From positions 186,001-250,000 of the forward strand of contig JAFYJV010000018.1 in the NCBI GenBank assembly GCA_017537965.1: a stretch of 64,000 nt of DNA, read 5' to 3'. Positions within the stretch are counted from its first letter, which is position 1. Each line of letters opens with the position of its first letter. Under the pieces are notes generated by a model. That model made no database searches and was not told the origin of the DNA. It was given only the letters and a program-made list of their open reading frames with translations. The translations under genes were made by a program, and so were the position numbers. Shown here one piece after another: positions 59,575 through 64,000 of the stretch. This stretch comes from Bacteroidales bacterium (lineage in GTDB: Bacteria > Bacteroidota > Bacteroidia > Bacteroidales > F082).

Positions 59575-62037
59575 ATGAAATTCCGTCTTGCCTTTCTTTT
59601 GGCCCTGATATGCATGGCCCAAGGCCTTTCCGCATCCATTACCGTAAAAGGAAGGGTGCTGAATAAGAACACCAGCGAGCCCATGGAATATGCCACCGTC
59701 TCTGCATACTCACTTCCTGATTCTACCTTGGTGTCTGGTGTCATCACCGAGCCGACGGGGCATTTTACCCTCCAGCTGGAGAAAGGCCGCTATTCGTTAC
59801 GGTTCCAGTACATGGGATTTGTGCCCTATGTCAAGACCATCACCTTGACGGGAGAGAAGAGCCTCGTCGATCTCGGCAGGATCCTCCTTGCCCCCGATGA
59901 AGCCCTGCTTGATGAGGTGGAGGTCGTGGCCGAAGTGAGCACCTACGAGATGACGCTCGACAAGCGGGTCTTCAACGTGGGCAAGGACGTGGGTAACACC
60001 GCCAGCAACGCCATCGAGGTGCTTGAAAACATCCCTGCCGTCTCGGTTGACGTGGAAGGCAACGTGAGCCTCCGTGGCGACGACGGCGTACGTATCCTCA
60101 TCGACGGAAAGGAGTCGGGACTCTCTGGAATGAGCACCCAAGACGCCCTCCGTACCCTGCAAGGCGACATGATCGAGAGGGTGGAGGTCATCACCAACCC
60201 ATCGGTGCGCTACGACGCTGAAGGCTCGGCAGGCATCATCAACATCATCCTCAAGAAAGACAAGCGCCAGGGCTTCAACGGAGCTGTCAACCTGCAAACA
60301 GGGTATCCTTGGCAATATGGCGCCAGCCTTTCCATGAACTACCGTCTGCGTCACTGGAATCTCTTCGCCAGTTACGGTTTCAACAGTCGCTCCAACATCG
60401 GTGGTGGCATCAACCAAACGAAACGTTTCGATGTCATCGGCAACGACACTATCTACCAGCAGATCACCGACCAGACTACCGAAAGGGCGATGCGCCGCAT
60501 GGGACATAACGTGCGCGTGGGCGCCGACTACTATGTCACCGACCACGACATCGTCAGCGGTGCCTTGGTATTCCGCTATGGCACCAACCGCACCCATCCC
60601 GTGGTTCGCTATTGGGACGAGTATCCCCAGCAGGGTACTTCCTCCTACGACGTCCGCGAAGAGAACTGGCATGAAACCGATCCTATGATTGAGGCCACCC
60701 TCGATTACGACAAGACTTTCGAAAAGAAGGGTAGAAGCCTGAAAGCCAACTTCCGCTTCTTCCGCAATGCCGAAGTATCTGGATCCGACATTTCCGAGAT
60801 GCTCTATCCCAATACGCAGATGCATGAACTCCTTTCTTCCCTCTATCAGAAAACCACCCAGGATCAGGGTATGAGGAACCTGCAGGCCAGCATCGACTAT
60901 GTGCATCCTTTTGCCCTCAAGGCGCAGTGGGAGATCGGTGCCAAATACACCAACCGATCCATCAACAGCATCTCTGCAGTGCTCGAACTGGACAGTACGG
61001 GCGTTTATAAGCGTATTGAAGAATACTGTTACGATTTCAACTACAATGAGCAAGTGGCCGCCCTCTATACAAGCCTGGGCAACGAGTGGGGCCGCTGGTC
61101 GGGGCAAGTGGGCGTGCGTGTCGAGATGACTGACATTTACACCAACCTCAAAGGCTATGCCCACGACGGAACCGACTCCATCAATGGCGGCAAACCCTAT
61201 GTCAACTTTTTCCCAAGCGCTCATCTCAATTACTCCGTTTCAGAGAACGACCAGTTCCAAGTAAGCTATACCCGACGTATCCGCCGTCCTGGCTTCTGGC
61301 AAATGAGTCCTTTCCGTTCTTATAACGACAACCGTAACATCAGGATGGGCAACCCTAGTCTGCAACCGACTTTCATGGACAGTTATGAATTGGGCTATCT
61401 CCATTTCTGGGACCGCTCCAGTTTTACTTTCACTGGCTACTATCGCCATGGCAACAACATGATCCGGCATTACACCTTCGAAGAGGATGGCGTTTACTAC
61501 AGCATGCCCATCAACTTCGGGAAAGCTGATGACTTTGGCGTAGAGGCTGTGGCACAGGGACAGATGACGAAATGGCTGAACTTGAATGGCAATGTCAACT
61601 TCTTCCGTTCCTTTACCCGTGGTACGATCAATGGGCAATACTATGAAACACCTTCCTGGATGCTTTTCGGGCGCTTGGTCTCCAAGTTCAAAATCAAGAA
61701 CTGGTTTGATTTCCAATTGACAGCCCATGTTATGGGCCCTCGCGTGGAACCCCTCGGCAAGCGTGACGGAGAGTGGTGGCTCGACATGGCTGTGAGCAAA
61801 GAGGTGCTCCACGGCAACGGCACGGTGACTTTCAACGTGCGCGACGTATTCGGTACCCGAGGACGCGGCGGTGAGTCATGGGGTGAGCATTTCTGGCAAT
61901 ACAGCAACAGTACTTGGAACCGCACTTCCATGTCGCTCAACTTCAACTATCGCATCAACCAACAGAATACCAAGCGTAGTCGTGGCGAAGGCGGCGGTGA
62001 GGACTATGACGGTGGTGGCGACGAGGATATGTATTGA
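59575..62037 (+). CDS. TonB-dependent receptor-like outer-membrane barrel
   Basis: 820 residues. The signal peptide ends near AQGLSAS, and a CarboxypepD_reg-like domain (about 20-105) starts SITVKGRVLNKNTSEPMEYATV. A plug follows with VSLRGDDGVRILIDGKESGL and NPSVRYDAEGSAGIINIILKK. The barrel is of the OMP_b-brl_3 type, lacking a standard aromatic terminus: it ends in a Gly/Asp-rich tail (GEGGGEDYDGGGDEDMY). Such receptors often lie with regulators or transporters; here it stands alone. The ligand is unknown. Confidence 0.88.
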   Translation: MKFRLAFLLALICMAQGLSASITVKGRVLNKNTSEPMEYATVSAYSLPDSTLVSGVITEPTGHFTLQLEKGRYSLRFQYMGFVPYVKTITLTGEKSLVDLGRILLAPDEALLDEVEVVAEVSTYEMTLDKRVFNVGKDVGNTASNAIEVLENIPAVSVDVEGNVSLRGDDGVRILIDGKESGLSGMSTQDALRTLQGDMIERVEVITNPSVRYDAEGSAGIINIILKKDKRQGFNGAVNLQTGYPWQYGASLSMNYRLRHWNLFASYGFNSRSNIGGGINQTKRFDVIGNDTIYQQITDQTTERAMRRMGHNVRVGADYYVTDHDIVSGALVFRYGTNRTHPVVRYWDEYPQQGTSSYDVREENWHETDPMIEATLDYDKTFEKKGRSLKANFRFFRNAEVSGSDISEMLYPNTQMHELLSSLYQKTTQDQGMRNLQASIDYVHPFALKAQWEIGAKYTNRSINSISAVLELDSTGVYKRIEEYCYDFNYNEQVAALYTSLGNEWGRWSGQVGVRVEMTDIYTNLKGYAHDGTDSINGGKPYVNFFPSAHLNYSVSENDQFQVSYTRRIRRPGFWQMSPFRSYNDNRNIRMGNPSLQPTFMDSYELGYLHFWDRSSFTFTGYYRHGNNMIRHYTFEEDGVYYSMPINFGKADDFGVEAVAQGQMTKWLNLNGNVNFFRSFTRGTINGQYYETPSWMLFGRLVSKFKIKNWFDFQLTAHVMGPRVEPLGKRDGEWWLDMAVSKEVLHGNGTVTFNVRDVFGTRGRGGESWGEHFWQYSNSTWNRTSMSLNFNYRINQQNTKRSRGEGGGEDYDGGGDEDMY

Positions 62038-62055
62038 GAACTTGTTGGCGTTTTA

Positions 62056-62087
62056 TTTGTTTTTAACATATTTATTTCCTAATTTTG
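62056..62087 (+). promoter_or_regulatory. Complete Bacteroidota promoter of pdxA
   Basis: TTTG at 62056-62059, 20 bases, then TAATTTTG at 62080-62087: both halves of the consensus at correct spacing, the best match in the window. ATG 62124 follows 36 bases later. Confidence 0.7.
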
Positions 62088-62123
62088 AAGGCTAGTTTTT
62101 ATAACCCTTTAAAATTCAGGATT

Positions 62124-63143
62124 ATGCAGAACTCTACCCCCTCTTCAAAGTCCTATAAAATTGGCATCACCCATGGTGATTTCAATGGCATCTCATACGA
62201 AGTTATCCTCAAAGCTTTTTCCGATTCTCGCATGTTGCAGATGTTCACTCCGGTTCTCTATGGGCAATCGAAGGTGATTTCGTACTACAAGAAGAGTTTG
62301 GGTATCGAAGAGTTCAACTATTCCCTTACCCGTGATGTGCGACAGGCTTGGGCGCAGAAGTTCAACATCGTTAACATTACCGACGATGAGTTGAAGATCG
62401 AACCGGGAGTCTTGTCGGAACAGGCGGGCCGCATGGCGGTACTATCGTTGAAGAGAGCCGCCGATGACTTGATTAAGGGGAATGTGGATGCTCTGGTGAC
62501 GGCGCCGGTAAATCCAGCGCTCTTGCAGTCCGATGCATTTCGTTTCAACGGACAGTCGGAGTATCTCTCTTCGCTGTTCAACGGAGCCGAGTATCTTGAA
62601 ATGCTTGTCAGCGACTATTTGCGCATCGGAATGGTCACCTCCGACATCTCATTGAAGGAGGCTGTTGCAACGATCAGCAAGGAATTGGTGATGCAAAAAT
62701 TGATCTTGTTGGCGAAATCCATGAAGAAGGATTTCAACATCGACACTCCGAGGATCGCTGTCTTGGGCCTGAATCCTCATGCAGGCGATTCCGGGTTGGC
62801 AGGAAAGGAAGAACAAGACGTGATTGTTCCCGTGCTCTCCCTGGCCAGCAAAAATGGCCTTCTTGCCTTTGGCCCCTTTGCTGCCGATAGTTTCTTCACT
62901 ACGGATGAGTGGAGAAAATATGATGCGGTACTGGCGATGGTTCACGATCAGGCTGCGTTGCCATTCAAGATGATCTCTGTCAACGGAGGAGCCCTTTATA
63001 CCGCAGGTCTTCCTGTGGTGCGCACGGCTCCTTTCCATGGGCCGGCCTACGACATCGCCAATAAAAACGAAGCATCGCCCGACGCGATGCGCCGGGCGAT
63101 GTTTCTTGCTTTGGATATTTTAAATCAGCAAAGACTTATTTGA
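62124..63143 (+). CDS. pdxA: 4-hydroxythreonine-4-phosphate dehydrogenase
   Basis: Oxidises 4-phosphohydroxy-L-threonine in the DXP-dependent route to pyridoxal phosphate. It is 339 residues. The metal histidines are in the VHDQAALPFK segment and ITHGDFNGISYE, and the substrate loop is TAPVNPALL. PDX-type residues GLNPHAGDSGL and VRTAPFHGPAYDIA are all present. It overlaps the opposing T9SS gene by 8 bases. Confidence 0.95.
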   Translation: MQNSTPSSKSYKIGITHGDFNGISYEVILKAFSDSRMLQMFTPVLYGQSKVISYYKKSLGIEEFNYSLTRDVRQAWAQKFNIVNITDDELKIEPGVLSEQAGRMAVLSLKRAADDLIKGNVDALVTAPVNPALLQSDAFRFNGQSEYLSSLFNGAEYLEMLVSDYLRIGMVTSDISLKEAVATISKELVMQKLILLAKSMKKDFNIDTPRIAVLGLNPHAGDSGLAGKEEQDVIVPVLSLASKNGLLAFGPFAADSFFTTDEWRKYDAVLAMVHDQAALPFKMISVNGGALYTAGLPVVRTAPFHGPAYDIANKNEASPDAMRRAMFLALDILNQQRLI

Positions 63144-64000
63144 CCACGAACTTCTGAGTGTCGGAGCCAGCGTTGATGAAGTAAACGCCGCTGCTCAGTG
63201 AGGAGACGTTGATCGTGTTAGGACCAACATGACCCTTCACTCTGCTGACCACTTGACCGGTGATGGTGTAGATCACGATCTCGGAGTTCTGGTTCAGGTT
63301 GACGTTCAGCTGAGTGGTTGCCGGGTTGGGGCTCACCATCATCTTGGTGTTGTGAGAAACCTCAGGAACGCTGACGCTAGGTCCGAACAGGTCGTTCAGG
63401 CTGAACACCATGCCATAGTAGCAGTTGTCAGCACCGTTGGTGTCGTCGCTTTGGACATAGGAACCAGGAGTTTCGTCAGTTTGGCAAACAATGATCAGTT
63501 CATCGCCGATAATGGCAGCTTGAGGCCAAACCATTTCCATGTTTTCATACATCCAATAGTCTTCACCACCGCAGAGAGCAGTCATGTTACCCCAGGTGAG
63601 ACCGCCATCGGGTGAATAGTTGGCGAAGAGGTGATAGTAGAAGTTGTCGCCATTCTTGTGGTTCTCGTCCAAAGCGGACCAAATAGCCACCAGGTCGTCA
63701 GAGCCAGGAACTCTCATCAGCACCGGGAAGGCGCAGATACCAGAGTTGTAGTGGCCGTGGTTGCCAGTAGTCAAAGAACCGTCGGAAATGAAGGCAGTCG
63801 TCTGGAGCTCATCGAGAGGTTCAATGGTACCATCTTCACGCACTGGTGACAGATAGCCAATGTATTCAGGCCACAAGTCGTGGGTCTGATCGCTCCACCA
63901 CCACATGGCACCGAAGATGTCTTGGTTGAGGTAAGCGGTATCGATGATGAAGGGCTCGCCAGGAGTCAAGTTGCCAGGGATGGCACTGACAGCAGCACCG
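63136..64000 (-). CDS. C-terminal part of a T9SS-sorted secreted protein (partial)
   Basis: The frame continues beyond the right edge; about 288 residues are visible. An Asp-box-like YSPDGGLTWGNMT and other WSD/WPQ segments suggest a beta-propeller of the BNR/sialidase-like type, though catalytic residues cannot be judged. The C-terminus (about the last 85 residues) is a T9SS type A sorting domain: MMVSPNPATTQLNVNL, IVIYTITGQVVSRV and SGVYFINAGSDTQKFVVK. There is no start codon in the window. Confidence 0.82.
   Translation of the reverse strand, partial: GAAVSAIPGNLTPGEPFIIDTAYLNQDIFGAMWWWSDQTHDLWPEYIGYLSPVREDGTIEPLDELQTTAFISDGSLTTGNHGHYNSGICAFPVLMRVPGSDDLVAIWSALDENHKNGDNFYYHLFANYSPDGGLTWGNMTALCGGEDYWMYENMEMVWPQAAIIGDELIIVCQTDETPGSYVQSDDTNGADNCYYGMVFSLNDLFGPSVSVPEVSHNTKMMVSPNPATTQLNVNLNQNSEIVIYTITGQVVSRVKGHVGPNTINVSSLSSGVYFINAGSDTQKFVVK

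Overview
The window comes from a Bacteroidota chromosome, most likely Bacteroidales or a close uncultured relative. The evidence is SprA (the giant barrel of the type IX secretion system, T9SS), a T9SS plug protein, a PorV/PorQ-family barrel, several proteins with C-terminal T9SS sorting domains, a DUF3244 protein, a Kdo transferase, and more than 25 matches to the Bacteroidota housekeeping promoter element TAnnTTTG. There is no phage, transposon, rRNA or CRISPR array. Coding density is very high and no gap exceeds 300 bases; the largest, 44084-44375, holds only the promoters of its two flanking genes.

Layout. 1-134 is the 3' end of an unidentified gene, followed by a strong terminator. 243-4330 is trpS, hflX, tatD and an L-asparaginase. 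4458-7065 carries tRNA-Ser(GGA), an ExbB/ExbD proton-channel operon and, opposite it, tRNA-Met(CAT). 7144-12555 has a HAD phosphatase, dusB, and a CPBP protease-thiL-uvrC operon. 12542-22173 on the minus strand has ruvA-sprA and gcvH-vanZ-like, then tonB. 22343-31146 is core metabolism and envelope: corA, waaA with a barrel protein, an M16 peptidase with an O-methyltransferase, purE, hpt, adk, a hexapeptide acyltransferase, deoC and a SPOR protein; ruvB follows. 32249-39258 is an accessory, more AT-rich stretch of secreted proteins, including a frameshifted T9SS cargo protein, and ends with a membrane TPR regulator placed directly behind rpoN. 39293-43481 is rpoN, asnS and a fused DAHP synthase/chorismate mutase. 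44376-53798 is a three-gene surface operon: a TonB-dependent receptor, a 1508-residue T9SS-sorted protein and a PorV/PorQ-like barrel. 53908-63143 is greA, a HIT protein, a PorT-like barrel, the T9SS plug, priA, a second TonB-type receptor and pdxA. The window ends inside another T9SS-sorted protein.

How it fits together. SprA (translocon), the DUF5103 plug, a PorV/PorQ-like barrel and at least three sorting-domain proteins give both machinery and cargo for T9SS. ExbB/ExbD and TonB supply energy to the TonB-dependent receptors. The most interesting novelty candidates are the three-gene surface module, a family of degenerate ACTTCTG/ACTCCTA heptamer repeats placed between core genes, an intrinsic terminator downstream of the greA promoter, and the rpoN-linked membrane regulator.
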